Assembly: GCA_051881075.1 (NCBI GenBank)
Contig: JBJEPE010000023.1
Span: forward strand, 1-20,474
Direction of reading: 5' to 3'
Source of the DNA: RUG14223 sp051881075
Lineage (GTDB): Bacteria > Bacillota > Clostridia > Oscillospirales > Acutalibacteraceae
DNA: 20,474 nucleotides
Shown: piece by piece, positions 7,995 to 15,047 of the stretch
How positions within the stretch are numbered: position 1 is the first letter of the stretch
Layout: the number at the start of each line of letters is the position of its first letter
The notes under the pieces: generated by a model
The model's database searches: none
The model's input: the letters and a program-made list of their open reading frames with translations, nothing else
What the model was told of the DNA's origin: nothing
Translations under genes and position numbers: made by a program

Positions 7995-8092
7995 AAATTT
8001 GCAAAAATATCTCCGAAATCAATTTTTTAATTTGATTTTTTACACGCCAAAATCCCCATAAACCCAGTGTTTATGGGGATTTAAGCTTCCCT
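7995..8092. promoter_or_regulatory. AT-rich cas2-array junction, candidate leader
   Basis: Ninety-eight bases of AT-rich DNA lie between the cas2 stop and the first repeat. A 7-bp inverted repeat (AAATCAA / TTGATTT) followed by a T run could end the cas operon on the + strand, and a stronger hairpin sits at 8050-8082. Because the decayed repeat is at the opposite end of the array, this side is the better candidate for the leader and for new spacer insertion. That is inference. Confidence 0.45.
8050..8082 (-). terminator. 13-bp hairpin ending the array transcript
   Basis: AAATCCCCATAAA (8050-8062) and TTTATGGGGATTT (8070-8082) pair perfectly around a 7-base loop. Read on the minus strand it is followed by four Ts in total, suiting termination of crRNA transcripts coming from the array. 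On the + strand it could also end the cas operon. Confidence 0.5.
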
Positions 8093-9646
8093 ATTATATC
8101 ATACCAAGAACAATTAGGGAACTACAACGCTTTATTGGCTATTGTCATTAATGGTATTATTATATCATACCAAGAACAATTAGGGAACTACAACCTCAGC
8201 TTTTCATAATATGTACTGAAGTTGATTATATCATACCAAGAACAATTAGGGAACTACAACTTTCGGGATAATAGCCTTTTTGGGATACGAATTATATCAT
8301 ACCAAGAACAATTAGGGAACTACAACCTCTTGCTTATAAACATAAGCTAGTTTTTAATTATATCATACCAAGAACAATTAGGGAACTACAACAAAAACCT
8401 TTATCTGTGGCAAGGGCTGAATATTATATCATACCAAGAACAATTAGGGAACTACAACTGATTATCATAATGGCGATAAAAATAATTCATTATATCATAC
8501 CAAGAACAATTAGGGAACTACAACCGTATAGGCGTTAAGCCGAACACAATAGCGATTATATCATACCAAGAACAATTAGGGAACTACAACCCGAACTAGA
8601 AAGTATTGCTCCAAGAAGTCATTATATCATACCAAGAACAATTAGGGAACTACAACTCCCTCACTAAAACCTATTAACATCGCTTGATTATATCATACCA
8701 AGAACAATTAGGGAACTACAACAGCTGCACAAGTCAAATGCAAATTGTCTTTATTATATCATACCAAGAACAATTAGGGAACTACAACAATAAACGCTGC
8801 ATTAGAACACTTATTTCAATTATATCATACCAAGAACAATTAGGGAACTACAACGTGGTGCTGTAAATACGCCATGAGAAATCTATTATATCATACCAAG
8901 AACAATTAGGGAACTACAACTATTTACGCAAAAACCATTTAATAATGTGTATTATATCATACCAAGAACAATTAGGGAACTACAACAGTCCAAAACGAAT
9001 TTAATTCACGTGACTTATTATATCATACCAAGAACAATTAGGGAACTACAACACTCGTAATCTTCCATCACATTATTATAGAATTATATCATACCAAGAA
9101 CAATTAGGGAACTACAACTAGGGATTTGCATTTGTGAATTCAATTCAAATTATATCATACCAAGAACAATTAGGGAACTACAACAAAAAATAATGCGATT
9201 GACAACATCATTTAATTATATCATACCAAGAACAATTAGGGAACTACAACACAGCATAATAGAACAATCGTGAAACAGGAATTATATCATACCAAGAACA
9301 ATTAGGGAACTACAACAAAAAATCAAGGATATGCAACAGCCTTAGCATTATATCATACCAAGAACAATTAGGGAACTACAACATAGAATAATCGATTATG
9401 ACGATTATATGGATTATATCATACCAAGAACAATTAGGGAACTACAACTTATGAATGACTTAATAGCTCAGCAGTACGATTATATCATACCAAGAACAAT
9501 TAGGGAACTACAACCACAAAATAAAGTACAAGTTGAACAACCGTATTATATCATACCAAGAACAATTAGGGAACTACAACAGAATAGATGTTGCTTGTGA
9601 CTTATATGACATTATATCATACCAAGAACAATTAGGGAACTAATAC
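8093..9646 (-). CRISPR. CRISPR array, 24 repeats and 23 spacers
   Basis: Repeats of 36 bases begin at 8093 and every 66 bases up to 9611; every spacer is 30 bases. On the + strand the repeat begins ATTATATCATACC and ends GGGAACTACAAC. On the minus strand it begins GTTGTAGTTCCC, the typical start of a type II crRNA repeat. The tracrRNA anti-repeat is on the + strand, so functional crRNA must come from the minus strand, running from glyA toward cas2. Reading each copy, 23 repeats look identical; the copy at 9611-9646 has changed in its last four + strand bases (AATAC in place of ACAAC after ACT). The spacers are all different and AT-rich; none matched anything in this window by eye. Confidence 0.97.
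9611..9619 (-). promoter_or_regulatory. repeat-embedded extended -10 box (example copy)
   Basis: The minus-strand 3' end of every repeat reads TGATATAAT, a perfect extended -10 (TG-N-TATAAT). This entry marks the copy in the terminal repeat; the same box sits in the first nine + strand bases of each repeat (8093, 8159, 8225 and so on every 66 bases). No good -35 hexamer is present, which extended -10 promoters tolerate. Initiation would fall about 6-7 bases into the adjacent spacer, leaving about 23-24 guide bases. Neisseria type II-C arrays are known to use the same arrangement. Confidence 0.7.
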
Positions 9647-9665
9647 GACAACATGATAATACCAC

Positions 9666-9708
9666 AAGCCACGCTCTTAATATAATGTTAATGTTAGGAG
9701 CGTGGCTT
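9666..9708 (-). terminator. hairpin between glyA and the array
   Basis: AAGCCACGCTC (9666-9676) pairs perfectly with GAGCGTGGCTT (9698-9708) around an AT-rich 21-base loop. It lies just after the glyA stop and should end the glyA transcript. No T tract follows on the minus strand, so termination may be incomplete and some glyA transcripts could run into the CRISPR array. Confidence 0.5.
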
Positions 9709-9721
9709 AGTTATCAATATT

Positions 9722-10975
9722 TTATTTATACAGTGGGTGTCTGGCGCAAATCTCGCTTACACCTGCTCTTATATAGTCGGCGCTGTTTTCAAAATCGTTT
9801 ATTGCCAATGTGATGTATTCGGCTATTTTGTCCATATCGGCTTCGTCTAGTCCTCTGGTTGTTACGGCGGCGGTGCCAATTCTTATGCCGCTTGTTACAA
9901 ACGGACTGCGTTTTTCATTAGGTACGGTGTTCTTATTTACTGTAATATATACCTCGTCCAAACGGTGCTCAAGCTCTTTACCTGTAAGCTCAGAGTCAGA
10001 AAGGTCAAGCAACATTACATGGTTATCCGTACCGCCTGATACCAACTTGTTGCCACGGTCGATAAGTCCCTTAGCAAGCGCCTTACAGTTTTTAACGATA
10101 TTCTCACCGTAAACCTTAAATTCCGGTTTAAGTGCCTCTGCAAAGCATACAGCTTTAGCGGCTATAATGTGCATAAGCGGGCCGCCCTGCATACCGGGGA
10201 ATACAGCCTTGTCTATTGCCTTGGCAAATTCCTCTTTACATAATATCATACCGCCGCGAGGACCTCTTAATGTCTTGTGAGTGGTAGTAGTTACAAATTG
10301 TGCGTATTCTACAGGGTTTGGATGTACGCCTGCGGCTACAAGTCCTGCAATGTGTGCCATGTCTACCATAAGATATGCGCCGCACTCATCGGCTATTTCT
10401 CTGAATTTCTTAAAATCAATAATTCTTGGATAAGCGCTTGCACCGCAAACTATTAGCTTTGGTTTACATTCAAGTGCCATTTCTCTTACCTTATCGTAAT
10501 CTATGCGGTGTGTTTCGCTGTCTACGCCGTAAGATACAAAGTTATAATATTTGCCCGAAAGATTTACCGGAGAGCCGTGTGTAAGGTGTCCGCCCTCGCT
10601 TAAATTCATGCCCATTACGGTATCGCCGGGATTAAGTACCGCAAAGTAAACCGCCATGTTGGCTTGTGCGCCTGAGTGTGGCTGTACATTTGCGTGCTCA
10701 GCTCCGAAAAGCTCACAGGCTCTTTTTCTGGCTATTTCTTCTACTACGTCTACGCATTGGCATCCGCCGTAGTAACGCTTGCCGGGGTATCCCTCTGCAT
10801 ATTTGTTAGTCAGTACTGAGCCCATTGCCGCCATAACAGCAGGAGATACTAAGTTCTCTGACGCTATAAGCTCTAAGTTTCTGCGCTGACGTTCAAGCTC
10901 GCTGTTCATTGCCTGCGCAACCTCGGGGTCATAGCCGCCGACAAATGAAATCGTATCCATTATATCACTATACAT
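9722..10975 (-). CDS. glyA: serine hydroxymethyltransferase
   Basis: A 417-residue PLP enzyme of the fold-type I family that interconverts serine and glycine while charging tetrahydrofolate with a one-carbon unit; cytosolic. Visible motifs are LELIASENLVSPAV near the N-terminus, KYAEGYPGKRYYGG, VQPHSGAQAN, DMAHIAGLVAAGVHP and TTTTHKTLRGPRGG with the PLP lysine at residue 234. The length equals that of typical bacterial GlyA. The frame extends 20 codons upstream, but the ATG at 10975 is preferred because GGAG lies 8 bases ahead and the upstream codons are a lysine-rich non-conserved stretch covering the promoter. A separate promoter is at 11007-11035. No folate or glycine riboswitch fits in the short leader. 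Confidence 0.97.
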   Translation of the reverse strand: MYSDIMDTISFVGGYDPEVAQAMNSELERQRRNLELIASENLVSPAVMAAMGSVLTNKYAEGYPGKRYYGGCQCVDVVEEIARKRACELFGAEHANVQPHSGAQANMAVYFAVLNPGDTVMGMNLSEGGHLTHGSPVNLSGKYYNFVSYGVDSETHRIDYDKVREMALECKPKLIVCGASAYPRIIDFKKFREIADECGAYLMVDMAHIAGLVAAGVHPNPVEYAQFVTTTTHKTLRGPRGGMILCKEEFAKAIDKAVFPGMQGGPLMHIIAAKAVCFAEALKPEFKVYGENIVKNCKALAKGLIDRGNKLVSGGTDNHVMLLDLSDSELTGKELEHRLDEVYITVNKNTVPNEKRSPFVTSGIRIGTAAVTTRGLDEADMDKIAEYITLAINDFENSADYIRAGVSEICARHPLYK

Positions 10976-11006
10976 TTTCACATCTCCGATTTTTACAATT
11001 TTTTTA

Positions 11007-11035
11007 ATTTTAACATACTTTTTTACTTTTATCAA
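11007..11035 (-). promoter_or_regulatory. glyA promoter
   Basis: On the minus strand TTGATA (11030-11035), a 17-base spacer and TAAAAT (11007-11012), the last preceded by TG plus one base. The predicted start near 11000 gives a leader of only about 25 bases. Confidence 0.6.
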
Positions 11036-11078
11036 GTAATATATAAATATTGTTGCTTATTCGTGTGTCGATTTACCC

Positions 11079-11597
11079 TTATATAAGCAGAGAGAGGAGC
11101 GCCAGCATAAGGGCATAATTATTTTTATTGCCGTTAAGAATAAGGATAATCGCAATTATCAGTATTATATCTGAGCTATTGTCATTATTTTCTTGACGGT
11201 CACACCTACTATTAGATGAGTCTTTGTCACAGCATTTAATAGCCTGTACGGCATCGCATACAGGCTCCTGTTCACATGGGCAATCAGACTCGCCGCAGTC
11301 GTCAATATCTTCTGCCTCTGCGGTGTGTATTGGTGGAGCAGGCGGAATATGTCCCATTGGCGGCGGCATTTTCGTACGCTGTGCCTGCTTACTCTGGCGT
11401 GGTTTATCCTTTGGCTTTTCAAATTCGTGTTCGTTGTGCTGGGCTATTTCCTGCTCATTCGACACATTGTATATGCTGTTGTAGCCGCTCTGCGCACGCA
11501 TATATCCCTGAGATTTATTCTGCATTTCCTGTACACGGCGCATAGCCTCCTGCTGCATTTTGCGTAGGTCATCATTTTGATTTTGTACTCTGTTCAT
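11079..11597 (-). CDS. uncharacterised Cys-rich protein with hydrophobic C-terminus
   Basis: A 172-residue protein I do not recognise. Residues 1-35 look like a charged helix (DDLRKMQQEAMRRVQEMQNK). The middle is low-complexity with prolines (PPPMGHIPPAPPIH). A cysteine-rich acidic segment follows (about 99-133: DDCGESDCPCEQEPVC, IKCCDKD, SRCD), which could bind a metal. The C-terminus is strongly hydrophobic in two short runs (about 143-154 and 162-172) separated by GNKNNY, suggesting a membrane hairpin or tail anchor. It is the last gene of a three-gene minus-strand operon, starting 31 bases after its neighbour. Several shorter frames overlap it in other phases and are not real. Confidence 0.75.
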   Translation of the reverse strand: MNRVQNQNDDLRKMQQEAMRRVQEMQNKSQGYMRAQSGYNSIYNVSNEQEIAQHNEHEFEKPKDKPRQSKQAQRTKMPPPMGHIPPAPPIHTAEAEDIDDCGESDCPCEQEPVCDAVQAIKCCDKDSSNSRCDRQENNDNSSDIILIIAIILILNGNKNNYALMLALLSLLI

Positions 11598-11628
11598 TGC
11601 TTATCAAACCGCCTTACTGTTATATTTT

Positions 11629-11973
11629 TTAGAACAGCCCTATTTCCTTTATTAGGGGTAGTATCCGCATTAGCCTGACCAGTGTTATTGCGCTGTCAAG
11701 CCTTTTTTGTTTATCGTGACTTAAAAATGGCCGCAATGCTTTTAACAGTCTTGTGGTTTCATCATCATTTGAAAGTGAACTTATAATAGGCATTATTTTA
11801 ATGATTTTATCCATAAAATCAAAGTCAATATTATCTGAGGTATCGCTTGCCTTATTGCTTTGAGCTTCCTCCTGCTTATCGCTTGCAGGCAAGCTGAGCG
11901 AAATGCCCTTTACCATATTCATTATTTCGGGGTCTGTGAGCAACTGCGAGAGCTTGCCTGCAATATCGTCCAA
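11629..11973 (-). CDS. conserved Clostridia-type helical protein, unknown function
   Basis: A 114-residue helical protein. It starts with MDDIAGKLSQLLTDPEIMNMVKGI, has a polar linker (about 33-49) and ends in LLKALRPFLSHDKQKRLDSAITLVRLMRILPLIKEIGLF. This pattern of an N-terminal 'DPE' helix and a C-terminal 'LRPFL...RLD.A..L.R....LP' block resembles small uncharacterised proteins I associate with Clostridia genomes; no function is known to me. The start is a TTG at 11973, supported by AAGGAG about 9 bases ahead. It lies 13 bases after the preceding gene and is almost certainly cotranscribed with it. Confidence 0.75.
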   Translation of the reverse strand: MDDIAGKLSQLLTDPEIMNMVKGISLSLPASDKQEEAQSNKASDTSDNIDFDFMDKIIKIMPIISSLSNDDETTRLLKALRPFLSHDKQKRLDSAITLVRLMRILPLIKEIGLF

Positions 11974-11986
11974 CTATCCTCACTCC

Positions 11987-12289
11987 TTATTTTTTAGGAT
12001 TAGCCTTTCCCGAAAGTGACTTTAAGAGTGCCTGTGCTTGGGGTGTAGCTAATAGCCGCTTTGTGGCCTCTTTATCATTTAAGATATTGGTTAGCTTTTG
12101 CTTTTGTTCAGGTGAAAGCTTATCAAAAAGTGCCTGTGTTTTTTGTTCTGAGATATTTTCTGTATTTATTCCTGCGTTTTTAAGCATCTCGCTTGTATTT
12201 GCCTCTGTGGGCTTGCCCTGTACTGCCTTTTCTTGGTTTGCCCTTACATTATTTGAGCCTGTACTGTTTTGTTGGTTTTTGTTATACAT
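11987..12289 (-). CDS. uncharacterised small helical protein, first gene of trio
   Basis: A 100-residue soluble protein with a polar, Asn/Gln-rich N-terminus (1-30) and a helical C-terminal region (about 45-95) containing FDKLSPEQKQKLTNILNDKE and LLATPQAQALLKSLSG. I do not recognise the family beyond its resemblance to small Clostridia proteins encoded beside the next gene. AGGTGGTG lies just upstream of the ATG. It is the first gene of the operon and is divergent from the phosphodiesterase gene. No clear minus-strand promoter was found in the 142-base shared upstream region. Confidence 0.75.
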   Translation of the reverse strand: MYNKNQQNSTGSNNVRANQEKAVQGKPTEANTSEMLKNAGINTENISEQKTQALFDKLSPEQKQKLTNILNDKEATKRLLATPQAQALLKSLSGKANPKK

Positions 12290-12357
12290 TTTATCACCAC
12301 CTAATTATAAGTTATGAGTTAAATTTTCATTTGATAATAGATTTTTGATAATTTATA

Positions 12358-12366
12358 TGTTATAAT
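12358..12366 (+). promoter_or_regulatory. extended -10 promoter for the phosphodiesterase gene
   Basis: TGTTATAAT matches an extended -10 box, but no good -35 stands at the right distance. Downstream an 8-bp inverted repeat (AATGCGGT at 12388-12395, ACCGCATT at 12410-12417) forms a leader hairpin that ends just before the AGAGAGG ribosome site. Confidence 0.45.
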
Positions 12367-12431
12367 ACGTATAATTATGATTAGGGCAATGCGGTAAGTA
12401 ATGATATAGACCGCATTAAGAGAGGTTTTGT

Positions 12432-12896
12432 ATGAGAATACTTGTTTTTTCCGATACTCACGGTGATTTTCACTCGATGTACAAGGTAGTAAAAGAACAT
12501 GATGATATAAAGATAATAATTCACTTGGGTGACGGTGAATCTCAGGTTGAAGACCTAAGAATGTTATATACTGATAAGCGAATAATTAATGTCAGGGGTA
12601 ATTGTGATTTTGGATCTTGTGCGCCTATATCGGTCTTTGAAAGTATTGGCGGCAAGCGGATATTCGCCTGTCACGGCCATACATTTTATGTTAAACATTC
12701 GTATGAAATGCTTGTAAGCGAGGCAAGAGCAATGGGTGCTGACATAGTCCTTTTCGGGCATACTCACAGAGCTGTATGCGAATACAGAGACGGACTGTAT
12801 ATAATGAATCCGGGCTCACTAAGCGGGTACTCAGGTAGCTACGGTATTATCGATATCACACCATCGGGTATTATTACAAATATTATTAAAATTTGA
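12432..12896 (+). CDS. YfcE/MJ0936-type metallophosphodiesterase
   Basis: A 154-residue calcineurin-like phosphoesterase that hydrolyses phosphodiester substrates with two divalent metals; the physiological substrate is not known for most members. All motifs of the small YfcE/YsnB group are visible: SDTHGD (Asp8, His10), HLGDGE (Asp34), RGNCDF (Asn57, with Cys58 where His is usual), CHGH (His81, His83) and GHTH (His110, His112). Length is normal for the family. AGAGAGG precedes the ATG. It is divergent from the unknown trio and is followed by a separate promoter for the next gene, so it is probably monocistronic. Confidence 0.92.
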   Translation: MRILVFSDTHGDFHSMYKVVKEHDDIKIIIHLGDGESQVEDLRMLYTDKRIINVRGNCDFGSCAPISVFESIGGKRIFACHGHTFYVKHSYEMLVSEARAMGADIVLFGHTHRAVCEYRDGLYIMNPGSLSGYSGSYGIIDITPSGIITNIIKI

Positions 12897-12906
12897 CAAA
12901 AAGCTA

Positions 12907-12935
12907 TTTACAACGGCGTTTCTGTATGGTAAAAT
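12907..12935 (+). promoter_or_regulatory. promoter for the second lipoprotein gene
   Basis: TTTACA (12907-12912), a 17-base spacer and TAAAAT (12930-12935). It starts 10 bases after the stop of the phosphodiesterase gene, giving a leader of about 95 bases. Confidence 0.6.
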
Positions 12936-13037
12936 CAAATTATAGAACTATTTGCACGGTGTTTTTAGACGTATCGGAGTGATTTAATCTGTATGTATAA
13001 AAACGGGCAAATTAAATGAAAGGGATGTTTTAATAAA

Positions 13038-13679
13038 ATGAAAAAAATCATATTAACTTGCACCGCATTATTACTGACTTTTGTCCTTTTTGGATGTTCC
13101 AACGAGATAAAATATACCCCACGTGATACGCCTGCAAAAGAGCCATACAAGCCTGCAACCTCAAATGTATCCGCAGTTACGGAAACCGATGCACCGGCTC
13201 AAGATGAAGACGTTTATGAAGATGTTGTTAGCGAGGTTGAGAAAGAAAAAACGTATTGGGAGAAGCTGTGCCTCGACTTATACGGAATAGAAGGACTTAC
13301 CGAGCCTAAAAACGTTACACTGTTTCAGAATTATTCTACAGATAGTACTATTCATGTAGAGTATATTACTGACAAATCTACAGATATTGCCAAGCAATTA
13401 GTTCAGCAGGCTTTTGATTTATTAAAGTCAAAAAATATAGATATATACACCTGCGTACATGGTGTTAAGGGTGAGATTGTTAAGGACTTTAACAGTACAA
13501 TAACCATGGAAAGTGATATTAACTTATTATATGAGATGATATATACATACAACAACGAGGATATGTACTTTTCGGCAATGGCCTATGTTACATCTGATCC
13601 TGATGATAAAAATAAATATATGAGACTTTCATGCTACAGATATTATCCACCTTACGATGAATCATCACAGACTGAATAA
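13038..13679 (+). CDS. putative lipoprotein of unknown function
   Basis: A 213-residue protein with a lipoprotein signal peptide (MKKIILTCTALLLTFVLFGC; lipobox ending L-F-G-C, Cys20), a Pro/Thr/Glu-rich linker (about 25-70) and a mixed alpha/beta domain (about 72-213). It should be anchored outside the membrane. I do not recognise the domain; it is acidic and ends in a tyrosine-rich segment. AAAGGGATG lies upstream of the ATG. It has its own promoter and is followed by a hairpin at 13698-13732. It has the same length and layout as the lipoprotein at 49-690 but no obvious sequence similarity to it. Confidence 0.8.
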   Translation: MKKIILTCTALLLTFVLFGCSNEIKYTPRDTPAKEPYKPATSNVSAVTETDAPAQDEDVYEDVVSEVEKEKTYWEKLCLDLYGIEGLTEPKNVTLFQNYSTDSTIHVEYITDKSTDIAKQLVQQAFDLLKSKNIDIYTCVHGVKGEIVKDFNSTITMESDINLLYEMIYTYNNEDMYFSAMAYVTSDPDDKNKYMRLSCYRYYPPYDESSQTE

Positions 13680-13697
13680 TCTATATTAATTAAAAGG

Positions 13698-13738
13698 GGC
13701 TGCAAGAAATCCGAAAGGATATGCTTGCAGCCATTTTT
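13698..13738 (+). terminator. nested hairpin with T tract; IS left end or terminator
   Basis: GGCTGCAAG (13698-13706) pairs with CTTGCAGCC (13724-13732) and encloses ATCC-GAAA-GGAT, a stable tetraloop hairpin; ATTTTTG follows. It can end the lipoprotein transcript. It also stands directly before an extended -10 box (TGGTATAAT) and the transposase start, so it may belong to the left end of the IS1182-type element. Confidence 0.65.
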
Positions 13739-13755
13739 GTGGTATAATAGAATTG

Positions 13756-14726
13756 ATGAAAAAACAAAATAACCCACGTGTATATAATACACCATATCAA
13801 TTAAAATTACCACTAGAAATTTCAAAAAAGATAAAAATTTCCGATTCGGTATATAAATTCTGTGAGTTTTTTGATCATATTGACCTAAATAAACATCTTG
13901 TCGTTAAGGAAAGCAGGATAGATCGCAAAAGATATAATTCAAAAATCTTGCTTAAAAGAATACTGTTTGCATTCATGGAAAATGGCTATGTATCAACAAT
14001 AGAAATAGAAAAGCTCTGTAATAACGATATTAGATTTATATGGATTTTACAGGATAACCCTGCACAAAGTCATATGACAATAGATAACTTTATGAAGGAT
14101 TATCTAGTTGACTGTATAGATAATATTGTTGTCGTAAACAATTCATATATCTTTAAAAAGGAAAATGTTGATTTGTCACATATCTACATAGACGGAACGA
14201 AGATAAGAGCAAACGCAAACAAGTACAGCTGGTATGGAAGAAAAGTAGTATTAAGCATAGACAAAATACATTTAACAAGATTTCCGCATTGCTTGAGGGA
14301 ATCAATAATTCTCTCGTATATTATGACGTTGAATTTGAAATTTGAACAGAATATGCAATAGAGTATGTGGTGATAACAGAAACAGTTATTCTAAAACGGA
14401 TAATGACGCGACCTTTTTCAGAATAAAAAAAGACTATATAGGTAATGACCAATTACTGTCCGGATACAACATTCAAATTGGAATATGTGATGAATATATT
14501 ACAGTAGTTGATGTAAAACAATATGCATCGGATATGGACTGCTTTATTCCACTCATGGAAAAGTTCAAAAAGATACACGGATTTTATCCCAAATATCCTA
14601 TTGCTGATGCAGGATATGGCAGCTTCAATAATTATCTATACTGTGAAGAACACGTATGGAAAAATATATGAATTCACTATGTTTGAAAAAGAAAGCAAGG
14701 ATGAAAAATATCGTGATAATCCATAC
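13756..14726 (+). pseudogene. truncated, frameshifted IS1182-family transposase
   Basis: The translation begins MKKQNNPRVYNTPYQLKLPL and continues through LLKRILFAFMENGYVSTIEIEKLCNNDIRF to the first catalytic Asp in HIYIDGTKIRANANKYSW. From about 14240 the sense frame shifts, a TGA interrupts the fragments VYYDVEFEI and TEYAIEYV, and a further shift leads into YIGNDQLLSGYNIQIG and IADAGYGSFNNYL (second Asp). Another shift leads to FTMFEKESKDEKYRDNPY, after which similarity stops. The C-terminal third with the catalytic Glu is missing, so it is inactive. An extended -10 box (TGGTATAAT) just upstream is probably the element's own promoter. The right end is lost next to the tRNA-Pro terminator. 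Confidence 0.85.
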
Positions 14727-14748
14727 ATATCGAAGAAACTAACAAATA

Positions 14749-14794
14749 CAAAAAATCGAGTGTTCATAACTCAAATCCGTTATGAACACTCGAT
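14749..14794 (-). terminator. tRNA-Pro terminator
   Basis: A perfect 16-bp stem (arms 14755-14770 and 14779-14794, ATCGAGTGTTCATAAC / GTTATGAACACTCGAT) with an 8-base loop is followed on the minus strand by TTTTTTG. It begins directly after the CCA end of the tRNA, a strong Rho-independent terminator. Confidence 0.9.
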
Positions 14795-14795
14795 A

Positions 14796-14872
14796 TGGTC
14801 GAGGTGACAGGACTTGAACCTGCGGCATCTTGGTCCCAAACCAAGCACTCTACCAAACTGAGTTACACCTCG
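14796..14872 (-). tRNA. tRNA-Pro (anticodon UGG)
   Basis: On the minus strand the acceptor stem CGAGGTG pairs with CACCTCG, followed by discriminator A and an encoded CCA. The anticodon arm is CTTGG-TTTGGGA-CCAAG with anticodon TGG at 14836-14838. The T arm carries GGTTCAAGTCC and the D arm TAACTCAGTTTGGTAGAG. All parts of a 77-base tRNA are in place. It has its own consensus promoter and terminator, so it is a single-gene unit. Confidence 0.97.
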
Positions 14873-14931
14873 ATACTATTTAATTGTAATGTATAAGGTT
14901 AATTTTTACATCAAACTTAAACAGCTTTTAT

Positions 14932-14960
14932 ATTATACAATAAAATTTTCGGTTTGTCAA
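14932..14960 (-). promoter_or_regulatory. tRNA-Pro promoter
   Basis: Perfect consensus on the minus strand: TTGACA (14955-14960), a 17-base spacer and TATAAT (14932-14937). The predicted start near 14925 gives a leader of about 50 bases, to be removed by RNase P. Confidence 0.88.
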
Positions 14961-14998
14961 GCATTTAGACAAAAAGTATCAATATGTTTTTATAAAGA

Positions 14999-15047
14999 GT
15001 GAATTTCCAAAGTAAATTCCACAGTGGAATTTAGTGTGGGAATTCAC
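14999..15047. repeat. nested palindrome, function unknown
   Basis: An inner inverted repeat AAATTCCAC-A-GTGGAATTT (15014-15032) lies inside an outer one, GTGAATTTCC (14999-15008) against GGGAATTCAC (15038-15047), which pairs fully with one G-U. It stands in the gene-free stretch 14873-15291, between the divergent tRNA-Pro and prolyl isomerase promoters. It could be an operator or a remnant of a small mobile element. Apart from the two promoters, this palindrome and a small leader hairpin (15246-15265), I see nothing else in that stretch. Confidence 0.5.

Noticed and set aside
7995..8092. csn2 or cas4 gene after cas2
   Set aside because: There is no coding space between cas2 and the array, and no such gene elsewhere in the window; hence subtype II-C.
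8684..9600. Open reading frames of 60-63 codons within the array, with a repeated amino-acid motif
   Set aside because: They are translations of the 36-base repeats and have no ribosome sites; the repeat protein pattern is an artefact of the 66-bp period.
8093..9646. crRNA transcription from the + strand, as an extension of the cas operon
   Set aside because: The tracrRNA anti-repeat is in the same sense as the + strand repeat, so only minus-strand crRNA can pair with it; the -10 boxes also point to the minus strand.
10976..11078. Folate or glycine riboswitch ahead of glyA
   Set aside because: The mapped promoter leaves only about 25 bases of leader, and no paired elements fit.
11165..11567. 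Several overlapping open frames on both strands inside the 172-residue unknown gene
   Set aside because: They lack ribosome sites and operon logic; the minus-strand 11079-11597 frame fits the operon spacing.
13753..14807. Three separate small genes
   Set aside because: Together they form one IS1182-type transposase in shifted frames; none is complete.
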